NCBI RefSeq assembly: GCF_963678635.1
Contig: NC_087067.1
Span: forward strand, 12,872,844-12,936,843
DNA length: 64,000 nucleotides
From: Symsagittifera roscoffensis
Taxonomy: Eukaryota > Xenacoelomorpha > Acoela > Convolutidae
Direction: 5' to 3'
Under the pieces are notes generated by a model, which was not told the DNA's origin, did no database searches, and worked only from the letters and a program-made list of their open reading frames with translations. Both the position numbers and the translations under genes were made by a program. Every line of letters begins with the position of its first letter. Position 1 is the first letter of the stretch. This document shows, piece by piece, positions 33,650 through 45,484 of this stretch.

Positions 33650-35087
33650 CCAAATACTGAATTCTTATATAAAAACAGTAGCATATCAACAAAACAGCTT
33701 TTTGTTTCAAGATAAGAGAAAACTTAATTTATGAAGCTTTGAAAAATCAATCGAACTAAAACTACAAAGAGAAACTCAGTCAACAGCGCAAAAAAAGCAA
33801 TCATAATTATTACTAGTACCCAGTTAGCCAACATTGCCATAATAAGATCGTTTCGATTAAAACTTTGAACTATTCTGTTTTAATTTTGGAAGACACCCAC
33901 CCTCTTACAAGCCTCCTGAAACGTTTAAAACCATTAAAAAGTAGTTCTGCTTGTCAAACGACAAAAGATACGATGACTGAGGCGATATGAAATGAACCAA
34001 AACCATTTAGGCGAAAAATAATAAATTAATTCAAAATCGGAGCTGTTAATTTAGAAACTACAAAACGACTTGCAATTATAACAAAAAATGTTCAAAAAAA
34101 AAAGAAGAAAAAATCCATGCTTTTGAAATTATGCTGACAAAACGATATAACGACAATTTAAATTTTCTCAGAAAATTAATCATTTCATACAAAGAAAAAA
34201 ACAAGGAAGGTCGAGATTGGATCTCTATGCATTCGGCTCCAAAAACGCGGGCTTTTCCAACAGACCAAGTGGAATGGGACTGGAAAAGGTTGAGATTCCA
34301 TAATAAAGCAAAAACTTTCTTACAGATTAGTAAAAATTGCGTTCGGGCAAAAAGCCTAGCTCCCCATTACAAGTCTATTGCTCTGGCAAGTGAACTGAGC
34401 ATTTGCTTAAATTATAGTTACCTTTTTTAACGAATTCTAAATTTTTGTCATGAAAACTAGCCCCAACATGCCTTGAAAATGAAATCACATTCTCGAAATT
34501 ACAAGAAAACAAATTCTCGATAATGCAACAAATTTTTTAAATTAAGATAGGACTTGAACCAAGATAAAAAGGGATTTCAATCTCCTGACTTAAAATTCTG
34601 TTTTTATATTTTGAAACGGTACTTCTTTAGAATCTAAAAAATTTTCAAAATAAAGCTTTTTAAAATTGACATACTATTCAGCATCAGTTTCTTTATAAAC
34701 CACTTTTAAGATTTCAGAATTAACTTCAATGATAAATTTGAGAATTCTTTTCCAATTGAGTAATTCGATTTATTACCAAATCTTCTCAAAAAGGACCTAC
34801 AGCAGGGCGGATTTGGGAGGGGGAACGGACGCCCCCATCACCAAGCAAATGGTCCCCCTTGGGTAATATTTAATGACATCCATCTGAGGCCGATCAACCG
34901 TAAAAACTTCTAAAGGCGCCTTTGGCGCAAATATAATTTAATTTTGAAGGGGTGACGAGCGCCGAAAAAAAACGGAATTTTATGGACAAAACTTTCCAAA
35001 AAGTGTCCAAAAAATTGCCTTTCAAAAAGTTGCTTGAGGCGCTAATTTTTGATCAAAATAGGGTCTCTATAGTGTTCTGGAAGTGCT
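33650..35087 (+). repeat. 1.43 kb tandem repeat, unit 2
   Basis: This is a direct repeat of unit 1 with scattered substitutions and short indels. It carries the only fully open version of the shared reading frame (34131-34430). Confidence 0.9.
34131..34430 (+). CDS. Reading frame shared by the 1.43 kb repeat units (99 codons)
   Basis: It encodes MLTKRYNDNLNFLRKLIISY, a basic segment, then VEWDWKRLRFHNKAKTFLQI and a C-terminus with HYKSIALASELS. The residue mix is protein-like and the C-terminal motif recurs in a more diverged form near 51390. The family is unrecognised. It is probably a fragment of a mobile-element protein carried in the repeat. An exon of a host gene captured in the repeat is also possible. 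Confidence 0.4.
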   Translation: MLTKRYNDNLNFLRKLIISYKEKNKEGRDWISMHSAPKTRAFPTDQVEWDWKRLRFHNKAKTFLQISKNCVRAKSLAPHYKSIALASELSICLNYSYLF

Positions 35088-36453
35088 CCAAATACTGAGT
35101 TCTTTAATAAAAACAGTAGCATTTCAACAAAACAGCTTTTTGTTTCAAGATGAGAGAAAACTTAAGTTATGAAGCTTTGAAAAATCAATCGAACTAAAAC
35201 TACAAAGAGAAACTCAGTCAACAGCGCATAAAAAGCAATCATAATTTTTACTAGTACCCAGTTAGCCAACATTGCCATAATAAGATCGTTTCGATTAAAA
35301 CTTTGAACTATTCTGTTTTAATTTTGGAAGACACCCACCCTCTTACAAGCCTCCTGAAACGTTTAAAACCATTAAAATGTAGTTCTGCTTGTCAAACGAC
35401 AAAAGATACGATGACTGAGGCAATATGAAATGAACCAAAACCATTTAGGCGAAAAAAAATAAATTAATTCAAAATCAGAGCTGTTAATTTAGAAACTACA
35501 AAACGACTTGCAATTATAACAAAAAAAAGAAAAAATCCATGCTTTTGAAATTATGCTGACAAAAAAACGATATAACGACAATTTAAATTTTATCAGAAAA
35601 TTAATCATTTCATACAAAGAAAAAACAAGGAAGGTCGAGATTGGATCTCTATGCATTCGGCTCCAAAAACGCGGGCTTTTCCAACAGACCAAGTGGAATG
35701 GGACTGGAAAAGGTTGAGATTCCATAATAAAGCAAAAACTTTCTTACAGATTAGTAAAAGTTGCGTTCGGGCAAAAAGCCTAGTTCCCCATTACAAGTCT
35801 ATTGCTCTGGCAAGTGAATTGAGCATTTCCTTAAATTATAGTTACCTTTTTAACGAATTCTAATTTTTTGTCATGAAAACTAGCCCCAACATGCCTAGAA
35901 ATTGAAATCACATTCTCGAAATTACCAGAACACAAATTCTCGAAAATGCAACTATTTTTAAAATAAAGATACGACTTGAACCAAGATAAATAGGGATTTC
36001 AATCTCCTGACTTAAATTTCTGTTTTTATATTTTGAAACGGTACTTCTTTAAAATCTAAATAATTTTCAAAATAAGGCTTTTTAAAATTGACATGAAATT
36101 CAGCATCAGTTTCTTTATAAACCATTTTTAAGATTTCAGAATTAACTTCAATGATAAATTTGAGAATTCTTTTCCAATTTAGTAATTCGATTTATTACCA
36201 AATCTTCTCAAAAAGGACCTACAGCAGGGCGGATTTGGGAGGGGGAGCGGACGCCCCCCTCACCAAGCAAATGGTCCCCCTTGGGTAATATTTAATGACA
36301 TCCATTTTAGGCCGATCAACCCTAAAACTTTCTAAAGGCGCCTTTGGCGCAAATATAATTTAATTTTGAAGGGGAGTGCGCGCCGAAAAAACGGAATTTT
36401 TTGGACAAAACTTTCCAAAAAGTGTCCAAAAATTTGCCTTTCAAAAAGTTGCC
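35088..36453 (+). repeat. 1.43 kb tandem repeat, unit 3 (slightly truncated at the end)
   Basis: Similarity to the other units stops after CAAAAAGTTGCC at about 36453, so the last 70 bp of the unit are absent. The shared reading frame is open only from an internal ATG at 35651. Confidence 0.9.
35573..35863 (+). pseudogene. Frameshifted copy of the 1.43 kb repeat reading frame, unit 3
   Basis: Compared with the open copy at 34131, an expanded A run near 35560-35566 and a one-base loss in another A run shift the N-terminal part. From ATG 35651 the remaining 70 codons are open and nearly identical, with NEF added before the stop. Confidence 0.5.
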
Positions 36454-37769
36454 TTGAAAGCCAAAAAAGAGCCGTGCTGGCAGTTATTGAGATTCCCAAA
36501 ATTTAAAAAGATGGTTATGATAATTTACAAGGAGTCATAAGGATCGCTTACCCCATCAGCTTGCTGTGAATCAACAACAGCAACTTCAAAAAAATTACAA
36601 CAGGCGAAAAGCAGCTTTGCATCACTTGCGATGCTAAACATTGAAAAAAAATTAAATCAGAGTAAAAACATTTATTTTTTTTGTCTCGAATGATGGTCAA
36701 TTTGAGGATAGCATGTCCAACAACACAGCCACCGGCGAAAAAATCACAAAAATTAATCGAGCTGCAAGTAAAGATTTTGCTAATGAATGGTTAAATTTGT
36801 TCTGAAACTTTAAATTACGGCCCTTCTCTTTCGAAAACGCGCAAATTGATGACAATCTATTTTCTGTCAAAAATAGATCCATAAGCCGATACAACAAACC
36901 TCGCGTATTTAGGCCAAAGAAAGCTTTTAAGCGAAAAAAAAAATAAAAACACTTTCACTTACAAAAAAATTAGCTTAAAGCTCAAGACAAGTAAGCAAAT
37001 AAGCCGATAAAACATAAGCAAGCAGATGATAGGCCGATGATTTTGTGATACTAAAAACTTTGGGTTTAAAAAAAACAGGTGCAGACCGGATCCGACCCTA
37101 GGATTTTAGCCGTCAACTATTTATCGTGACCAGTAGTTAAATTTGACTTTTCGCGGAATTGAGCATGTTTGGAGCAAAACTGAATGCTGCAAAAATGAAA
37201 CCTGCCCAAATTATTCAGTTATGTTGTTTAACTAGTTTTTAACACGTAAAAAATAATCCGATTTGATAACGCTTGCTAATTGCAAGCGTGAAAAGCAAAT
37301 CAAATATCAGAAAATATGAGATGCAAAAAAAATTTAAAAACATTCGATGCTACTGGCCTCTTAAAAAACATTTTAGAATTGTGCTAACAAAAATTTTCTG
37401 AAAAACAGTGAATGGTTTTTTTATTTCCTTGTCAACAATTAATTTTCGACAAAAAACGTTTATTACTGAAATGATATAATACTTCATCGACTATTACTTT
37501 CTTGCCTTTCATAACTGATCACAGCAATTTTATTGGGGATTTCAGTAAAAATCCTGATGTTTTTCCGAAATATTGCAAGAACTTCATTTTTAGAAAAAAA
37601 ATGTCAATGAAAACTATCCAATTCACAATAATACATACATTTTGAATTAATTTCGATAAAATAGTCTTGTGAAATTTTGCTTTCTTCTTTTCGTATTTTT
37701 CATTGAAACAATCGCCGTACGAAAACTGCTATCTTAGACGCCCCAGCGCAACATCCAGAGCCATGTCAA
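36454..37769. other. AT-rich spacer
   Basis: No gene or recognised repeat. The 66-codon minus frame at 36697-36897 is not supported. Confidence 0.4.
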
Positions 37770-38084
37770 CCAAATACTTATGATGTTGTTGTTGTTGTTT
37801 GTAGCTGAAAAAAGAGGTCGTCCAATTCGTGTCTTCATTGCAAATTATTTTCAGATTTATACTTAGTTTCGTCTCGTCCGTTAAACAGTAGCTGTGGCTT
37901 TCCCAGGGTTCGCTAAGAGCAGGAAGGCCTCCTTCCGACAGTACTGGGTAAACCTCGTTCTAGGGGTGCAGTTTTTCGTACGAAGAACCGAGCAAAACTC
38001 CCGTGCCTAGTTTCAGCAGGCAGTTTTTAATTAAGGCGGAGAACTGAGAAAAACTCCTAATGTACCCCGTTATGTTGGTAAGTT

Positions 38085-38690
38085 GAGCCATTTTGCGACT
38101 GCAACGGAGTTGTTCTACAGGCCGTCAAGTTTAAGGGATGCTGGCTTCCATGGACAGTTGAAGAGGTGGTGTGTCGTGCGGACTAGCGTTACAGTTTGGG
38201 CAGTTGTTTTTGATGTTTTATCCAATCTCGACAGATAGTTATTTAATTGTGTGCTATACCCTCAGCTGAGTTGAGTAAGAGTACGTCGTGAACTTCTGGG
38301 AAGCCTGTTTTCTTCCGAAACTATTGCTGGAGTTTGAGAGCCCAGCAGTTTAGAGCGATATTTGGTAACGTAGTTTTTCACCTCATTTGAATGAATTGTT
38401 TCAGGAGCGACTTGGTATTGATCTGGTGTTAGGTGTTCATTTTCATCAAAAAGTTTTTGGATGTTGCCATAGTATTTTTCGGCAAGGGTTGGTTTTCTTT
38501 GTCTCGACATCGGGCTGTGTTTGGTTGTGTGGTGATCACATTGATCTCGTTGATGGCAGCCGGTTGGAAAATGTTTGCTCATTATTTCATTGTGTTCTTT
38601 TGCAGGCAGTATCTGAGTTTCACAATTCTAAGTTCTGTGTTTTGTCAAGTGTGAAGGTCTTTTCAGCGAGAATCACTTTTTGAAGTTGTC
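38085..38690 (-). pseudogene. LINE ORF2 C-terminal region
   Basis: The open part at 38262-38582 encodes a basic segment (SPMSRQRKPTLAEKYYGNIQ), then EENRLPRSSRRTLTQLS. After a stop the next frame continues GYSTQLNNYLSRLDK and HHLFNCPWKPASL. That is the usual end of Jockey-type proteins, in which a Leu-rich GY...LNSYLSRID segment leads to a histidine/cysteine motif. Confidence 0.75.
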
Positions 38691-38879
38691 CATACAGGAG
38701 CTGGGTAATTCAGAAAATACGCACAATCGCCTTATATGTAAAACTTAGAGTTTCTTTGCTGCATCCCGAGCTTGTGCCTGAGACCTTTTTCAGTAAGTAA
38801 TTGCGTGGTTGGATTTTATTTATCACTGTGGTAATGTGTTCAGTGAAAGTAAACGGGTTATCAAAGGTGACTCCTAGAA

Positions 38880-39882
38880 TTTTAGGTTTTTGAATAGTGG
38901 GTAATGGGCTGAACATTTGTCTGCAGACAGTTTTAAATTGCATTTCTGAAGCCAATTGTATGGAGTACTTAGATAGGGCATTACCTCTAGTTCAAGTTTA
39001 GTGGTTTTCAGACCAGTGGTGGTGACAGAAATGTCATCTGCATATGTGGTTCCTATGGTGTTTTCAACACATGGAAGGGGCATTGATGACATTTAAATAT
39101 TGAACAGAATTGGCGACAAGGCTCCTTCTTGAGGTACACCTTGTTTCATTCGTCGCATTTTTGATTTTTCGCTTCTTAATGCAACATAAGTTGCCCCACC
39201 TTGTAAAAATGATGTAATCTATCTTTGTGTGCTGTTTGGAAGAGACGACTTTTCAAGATCAAGCAGAAAGATACCGTGATCCACTGTGTCCAAAGCTGCA
39301 GTAAGATCTAAAGCAACTAGGAGTGTCCTGTGTGGAGGAAGAAGTTGATTTAGTCCGTTTGTTATAACAGTCGCTATGGAGTGTAAGGCACTGTTTGTTG
39401 ACCTTTGTTTTCGAAATCCGTGCTGATGATCTGCTAGTGGGTTGTTGTTGAAGTCATCCAGCAGGATTCTTTCAATCAATTTCGCTACTGGGGATAAGAG
39501 GGCTATAAGTCAGTAGATTTTTGCTTCATCTTTGCTTTTGCCCAGTTTCAGTAAGGGAAAGAGTCTACAGACTTTTCAGTTTTGCGGAATGATTGAGTAG
39601 TTGAGAGTGAGTGATATTATTTAAGTAAGGAACCCTTTATCACCGTGATAGTGAAGATGAAGAGCGGCGATATTAACGGGCCCTAAAGCTTTGCTTTTCT
39701 TGTTCAGTTTTATTTTGTTTGTGACGACCTGTGGGATAACTATTAGAACTTATGACGAATTTCTTTCAATCTGTGGAGAGTTCTCTGTTTCTCTTTATTT
39801 GGAAAGGGCGGATGAGGGCTGTATTGCTGAGGAAAGTGATTGACCCACATTTCTGAATCATAAACTGGTTTGTTATTGAAGT
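38880..39882 (-). pseudogene. LINE ORF2 reverse transcriptase domain, inactivated
   Basis: Motifs occur in the expected order. ADHQHGFRKQRSTNSALHS is the fingers motif (near 39430-39380), LVALDLTAALDTVDHGI is motif A with its catalytic Asp, KQGVPQEG is motif B, and TTYADDISVTTTG at about 39050-39030 carries the paired catalytic Asp. LSADKC follows. Stops after STQR and LFNI, and further stops downstream, show that it is a pseudogene. Confidence 0.9.
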
Positions 39883-40407
39883 TTATCGGTTGGTTTGTGT
39901 GTTGTCAGCTGATTCGCCCGCTAAGGAATTGACAATTTTCCATAGTTTGTGACTAACTCCTCTGTGGGTGACGGCATTAACAAACTCAATCCTTTTACTG
40001 CGTTTGTGTCTATTCACAATGTCATCGATTTCTTTGTTCAACAGGGAAAAATTAGGGTCCCCAGGATTAATTGATTGAAGTTCGTCTCTAGTCTTATAAA
40101 GCTCTGCAGCTTGTTTTGGAAAGTATGGTCTGAATTCTTTGATGCGGCCATGTGTAATGTGCCATTTGGTTGCCTTTATCAAAACTTTGCGGAATTTAGC
40201 TTCTTTTTCAACCACTGTTTTGGGTGATCTGCATTTGCCAAAAGCTAATTCAGAAGAATCGCGAAATCCATTCCAGTCTGCATTCTTGAAGTTAATTAAA
40301 TTTGTTTTTGTTGGTTCAACAAGATCGACATCAAAAGTTAGTATTAGCAAATATGCCAGATTACCAGAGCCAAGGCAAGACTCTGTGGTCCAGCTAATAT
40401 TCATCAC
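39883..40407 (-). pseudogene. LINE ORF2 linker between endonuclease and reverse transcriptase
   Basis: This is an open stretch of 174 codons with features usual for this position in Jockey-type elements: NADWNGFRDSSELAFG, FRKVLIKATKWHITHGRIKE and RSKRIEFVNAVTH, followed by LWKIVNSLAGE. It is the best-preserved section of the element. Confidence 0.75.
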
Positions 40408-41190
40408 AAGGTTGGCGCTTGCAAGCCTTATGCCGGATGAACTTACGCAATTGGAGGTTACTTTATTAGGGACATTCTCATTTAAGACTAGTTGGTCTGA
40501 GCCATCTATTTCTTCGGCAAGTGCAGTTTCTTTTGCATCCTCCTCAAAATCAGAGAACCAGAGATGGTTATGAGCATTAAAATCACCGATTATTAGAGAA
40601 TCCTTATCGTTGAATAGTTGATTTATGGATGCGGTGTATATATGCGGTTGATTTAATAGTCGCAGCTTGAGTGTGGTGGGATGTAAACATTAATTAGGTT
40701 TTTGTGACTTTGTCCCGGTTTTTTTAAAATTCCGCAGTTTTCTATGTGTGGGTCTTGAGGGTTCATTGGTATTTCAAGTTCTTAATGCCCAACGTTGTTT
40801 TAAATGAGAAAGACAAACCTCAAACCTCCACCTTACCTTTTTCCGGGTTACGGTTCTTAGTTAACATTGAGTAGCCTGGAGGTGCTTTACAGGTGGCTTT
40901 ATCAAGGAGTTTGATTTCATGAAGGACTGCAACAGGTATTTTGTTGGTTTCCATGAAGTAAACGATGTTGTTAAGTCTTGGGCGTAGGCCACTTCATTTA
41001 GTTGTAGGAGTTTGAATTCTTTGCAGCCGTTTTCTTCATTGCTTGGTTTCGGGGGCTTGTTTTTTGGGTGTTGGTTAGCTTGGTTTGGTGTAGTCGTTTT
41101 GATGTTGACAGTAAGAGCAGTTTTGACAGTAGTGCAAGAGAGGTGCACCCATCCGCCGAAGTGGCACCAAACGCTTTTGTGAGCTCTCAT
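40330..41190 (-). pseudogene. LINE ORF2 endonuclease domain, inactivated
   Basis: In successive frames the minus strand shows KEFKLLQLN, then a region matching the LINE pattern for the start of an APE endonuclease (GLRPRL, FMETNKIP), IIGDFNAHNHLWFSD (the Asp-X-Asn motif, near 40594-40552) and SWTTESCLGSGNL. Active endonucleases of this type carry Ser-Asp-His at that last position, whereas here the codons read Ser-Gly-Asn. Several frameshifts are needed to follow the domain. Confidence 0.8.
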
Positions 41191-41456
41191 TAATTTTTAA
41201 CACAGATAGGGCAGATGTACAGCGGTCCTGGGTTCGATCTATGCCGGCTCTTAAGAGAAGGATGTTATTGATTGATCGAACTGAATAGTAGGGGAACGTG
41301 GTCGCTGGTTTTCTCCGTTCCCTGATTAAAAACACGAAATGGGCAACAATTTTCCTATTGCAGAAGGTTTGTACAATATTTGAGCCATGCTGTGAGGCAT
41401 GACGTAGATACTACCGCGAAGAGACACTCGTACTTCGGTATCCAAATACTTTTGAT

Positions 41457-43596
41457 CATCACTTTTCGGTTTTCAAATAATTTGATCATTTTTCTACTTT
41501 GCCTTTTTTTGAAATTTGTAACAAGCCATAACTAACCCTGGGTAGAGCTGGCTAATGTACATTTATTATCCAGTTTTCAATGCGAAAAACTTTAAACCAT
41601 GATATTTTTTTTTAAAAACTACTACAACATGAATCAAGCTAAGCGGGCGAGAAACGAGTTTAATTCTGAGACTAGCGATTTAGTTTGATTTAATGAGAGA
41701 AGATAATGGTGCCAATTAATTGCTTGAGTAATGACTTAGGCAGCTTTTACCCTTTTCTTTCAGTAAACTTTTACTCTTACCACAGCAATTGAATTGTAAT
41801 GAAAATCCCAGTTATATCTAAACCAGTAATTTAGAATAAATCTAATCGCCATAAGGACGCCTCTCCTCGTTGACTACTGGACTCTCTAATAATAGACAAG
41901 ATTTTTGCTCATTTTTACTTGTATATTTGACCGACTGAAAAAAAAAAATTTTTTTTCTAGGGCCACTATTAAATTTTGACGGCGGAGAGCGTTTTATAAA
42001 GTACTTCCAGAGAAGACTCAAGTCCATATTTGAAAAAAAAAACCGAACCACGAGGCAGATATGTCCGCCAAGCTAGGATATATTGTCGCTTCCGTATAGC
42101 TCGGAAGTTTAAACAAACCTTCAAAAAATTGACAAAATTTTTCAATTTGCTTTCCAAAATCTGCTTACCACACAACAAAATTTCAAAAACAAGATTTAAT
42201 ATGATTTGTAGCCTTATTGAAGCCAACTGTTAGGTCGTTAAACTGATGGGTTGTTGGACTGGGGACGGGTAATTCGTTAAATCGAGGAATCGTGGTGAGT
42301 CATTGAAAAAAAAAACATGATAATTTGTACACAATTAAGCCAAATTTTTGGCTAATCTTGGGCAATCGGGCTGGGTGTGTTAAAAGCTCGACATTTTTCA
42401 CTTGAAATGACTGGACTCTCGTTGCGATCTGACACATGAATTGTCTGTGATCTACCCCTTAGTCCGCACTGGAACCGCAACATTTAGCAATTTTAGCACC
42501 GATCTATAATGGCTGCAAACCCGAGCTTGCTGTATAGGCTAGATGGCCATGGGCCTAAATGGTCATTAGCCAGCCATAATTTTCAGAGGCGGGTAGACGT
42601 GGTGCTCATGCAAGATCCAGCGAGCGCTGGACTGCGAGTTGAGGGGGGGGGGGTGCGGGTAGGAGCTGAAAGGAGTTGAACTTAGGGCATGCCTTTTTTT
42701 CCAATGTTTGCTGGATCGGCGGCGGGCATTTGCAGGACATTAGCACCCATTTGATGAGAAAGCTCGATTCTTGTACGCCTTTTATTAGACTCAAATAAAG
42801 GCTTAGCGACTCAGGTTTTATGAGACGATTTTTGGATTTCTCTATCCAAATTAATTGAAGGTCACAGATAAAAACAACAATATAATAAGGTGAAAAGGTT
42901 CCTCTTACCTCTCAGCTTTGGTGATTCAGATGAACTTTGACACTTTCAACCGAATTAAGAAATGGTTAAAATCGGCTCACAAATACAATTTTACATACAA
43001 TGTGGTTCTGGCTGTCATGATGAACAAAAATGCGCTGGTTTTTCACCACATTTGTTAAATATGTCATGATAATTAAAAAGGCGAAGAGCAAACTTACAGT
43101 CAATTTGTGTGGCGTTCCAAACGTTGGTTGAGTGAAATTGGTGTGTTGTTTTCTGTGTAGATTAGGCGAAATTTGCCGATCGTGCGAGTGACTAACAACC
43201 CAGCCTCTTTCCTGTGGGGGCGAGTCTTGCGAAAGGGGATGCCGCCTTATTGATGGTTGGAATGCAATTCGTGAGCTGAATTGGCGATTGTGCTATTTGA
43301 GCGTGTGTTAGCAATAATTACGACGCAATAGTATATTTGGACGTGTGTGGTGTCTCTCGATACTTTTCAAATATTCGCAAATCGTACCGTAATCTGCAAT
43401 TCAGATATTACATCCGGGAGGTTTGCAAGCGCAAGTATAGACAGACAGTAGTTACTCGCTCTATCTGATTTTCTTTCTATGAGTGTTTTCCCGCAAAAAC
43501 AAGCTCTACTATTTTACTACAACTATCACTTTCTAACTCGACGCATTCAGATACGTCGTGGTCTTATGCTTGCATATACTCTACTCTTTTCTACAG
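41457..43596. other. Unassigned spacer, right of the LINE
   Basis: No gene is supported. There is a G10 run near 42643 and locally higher GC between 42400 and 43450. Overlapping short frames at 41842-42233 on both strands are not convincing. Confidence 0.4.
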
Positions 43597-43760
43597 GTCA
43601 CTCTAATTTATCTTCATAGTCCCGGTTGTTCAATTCAGTTCACAAACCAACCAAATAACCCCAGCCGAACCCAACCAACCCCCCTCACCTTTTCCCTCAC
43701 CCTCCGAACCCCCAACTCTGGCCATTTCTCAGCCTTCTGGGGCCATAACTCGCCCCATTT
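43597..43760 (+). other. Exon-like, C-rich segment with flanking splice-site matches
   Basis: CTTTTCTACAG| and |GTAAGTTTTC bracket 164 bp that are open in just one frame (Pro/Asn/Thr-rich, for example QPNNPSRTQPTPLTFSLTL). The base composition is unlike the neighbourhood. It could be an untranslated or coding exon, but no gene context is seen on either side. Confidence 0.2.
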
Positions 43761-44760
43761 GTAAGTTTTCAGTATCATATAGGTCCAAAAGAACCAACTA
43801 ATCACTAAAGTGTTTAAACGCCAACTTTTAGGTCAAAAATTGCCACAAAACGGCAAATTTGGATCAAAGTTTGAACCTCAATGTTCGTTCGCAGGTATTT
43901 TATCAATAAAAACAATTTATTGCCAAAATATATATGATTCTCACCCAATTATTCGGAATTTTCCTAATCATTTATTATTCTTCCATATTTTTTTTATGCA
44001 AACGGACTTATAGTTTGTTCACATGAACTATGAACAATAGCAAAGAAGCGTATGGAAAAGTTAAATGAACTCCTACCTGTTTTCTTCAATTTGAATGCTG
44101 TAAAAAGAAAATTCCACAGTTGAATGTCGTGTTAAAAGGGGAAAAAATTGAGTTTGTTATTTTTAATTTTCACAAACTGCTTTAGCCGAAATACTAAAAT
44201 GGCAAACTGGACTTGAATTTCTTTTCCATGCGTATTTAACCATACAAATGGGATACGAAATACGAAAAGAACTGCAGTACGTGTATTATTGGAAGCGTTC
44301 TTCGTAAGATAAGATGATCTGGCGTGGTAGTAAAAGTCTTAATAGAGGACGGATAAATAAGACACAATACGCAAATTAAACAAACGACAAATTAGGATAC
44401 AAATAATAATACCTACAGTAATAGCCGAGGCGACAAAAACACGAATTGGAATTATGCAAATTCAATTAAGAAAAGAAAGCACCGAATTTATGCAGTACAA
44501 AACAATGTAATGGTAAGATGACTAATCATTTTGATTTTATGAGTCGCTGCCATTTTCGTTGTCACTGTCTCGACAAAAATAATTTAAAAGTGTTCAAATT
44601 ACTAATTGATTTCTAGCGATTTTGAAAACAGGCTTCTTTCGTTTTACTCAAAACGTGTATAAGCATAATCTATTCATTAAGCCATTGAGCGTTGGCTCAC
44701 TTTAATCTCCCCGTCCCGGGTTAAAGTGATCACAGAGATGTTCTTCAACCCATAATCTGT
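43761..44760. other. AT-rich spacer
   Basis: Nothing supportable is seen apart from general A/T-rich sequence. TTTAATCTCCCCGTCCCGGG near 44702 introduces the repeat mosaic that follows. Confidence 0.4.
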
Positions 44761-44908
44761 AGTCAAAAATAGCTCTTTTGGTCAAACACAAAACCGAAAC
44801 CCGAGCCAATCAAAATGGGTAGATTGGGACCATTGCGACTCAAAATAGATATGTTGCGAAAGGGTGCGAAACAAAAAAAAAGTGTCGCCTGCATGCCTAG
44901 GCCTCGTA

Positions 44909-45007
44909 ATGTATGTCGAAACAGCCGGACTGAAAAGAGGGCTACATTTGATCTTATGCAAGAGTGAGAGGAGCAATATTTTGTCAATAGAATTGAACAA
45001 AAAAAAG
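44909..45007 (+). repeat. 100-bp block duplicated within the mosaic, copy 1
   Basis: It reads ATGTATGTCGAAACAGCCGG, then GAGGGCTACATTTGATCTTA, ending AATTGAACAAAAAAAAG. It matches 47461-47556 closely and differs from the short tandem motifs around it. Confidence 0.7.
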
Positions 45008-45484
45008 AAAGAGAAAGATTGTTAAGTAGATCCCGGGTCGAGGTCGGGGACTTATGTTGCGACCATTGCGACCCAAAACTGATATGCTGTGACTTTGCGC
45101 GACCTAAAACAGGTATGTTGCCACCATTGCGACTGAAAATGGGTGTTGTGACTTTGCGCGACCGAAGCAATTTGCGCGACTTTGCGCAACCGAATGAATT
45201 CATGTTGCGAATTTGCGCGACCCAAAAAATGTATATTGCGACAATGGCAACTCAAAATGGGTATGTTGCAATTTTGCACGACCTAAATGTATGTTTGAGC
45301 GACTTTGCCCGACCAAAATAAAACTCAAAAACTTTGCGCAACTCAAAAACAATATGTTGCGAATTTGCACAACCAAAGTGTTTTGTGCGACTTTGCGCGA
45401 ACCGGAATGAGGTTTGCAATCGATTTTCCGACCGTCTCGAACCAGGCTCTCAATATGTTTTAACTGACCCAACCCAATGTGTCT

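Larger units (their letters stand above)
37785..41441 (-). mobile_element. Degenerate non-LTR retrotransposon (Jockey-like LINE), near full length
   Basis: It is flanked by CCAAATACTTATGAT (37770-37784) and CCAAATACTTTTGAT (41442-41456), a 15-bp target duplication with one mismatch. The minus-strand 3' end carries a (CAA)n-type tail (37785-37806). Along the minus strand come a PHD-like cysteine/tryptophan segment (near 41210-41110), an APE-type endonuclease (41020-40330), a linker, a reverse transcriptase (about 39600-38880) and a C-terminal segment with RLDKTSK and HLFNCPWKP, typical of the end of Jockey-clade ORF2. Stops and frameshifts interrupt all parts. The length of 3.66 kb fits a single-ORF element. 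Confidence 0.9.

Noticed and set aside
38387-38683. Plus-strand frames of 73-98 codons
   Set aside because: They are antisense to the LINE C-terminal region.
40139-40573. 144-codon plus-strand frame
   Set aside because: It is antisense to the LINE linker and endonuclease region, whose minus-strand peptide is recognisable.
41200-41250. TGGGTTCGATCTATGCCGGC, resembling a tRNA T-arm
   Set aside because: No matching acceptor, D or anticodon arms are present, and the sequence lies in the 5' part of the LINE.
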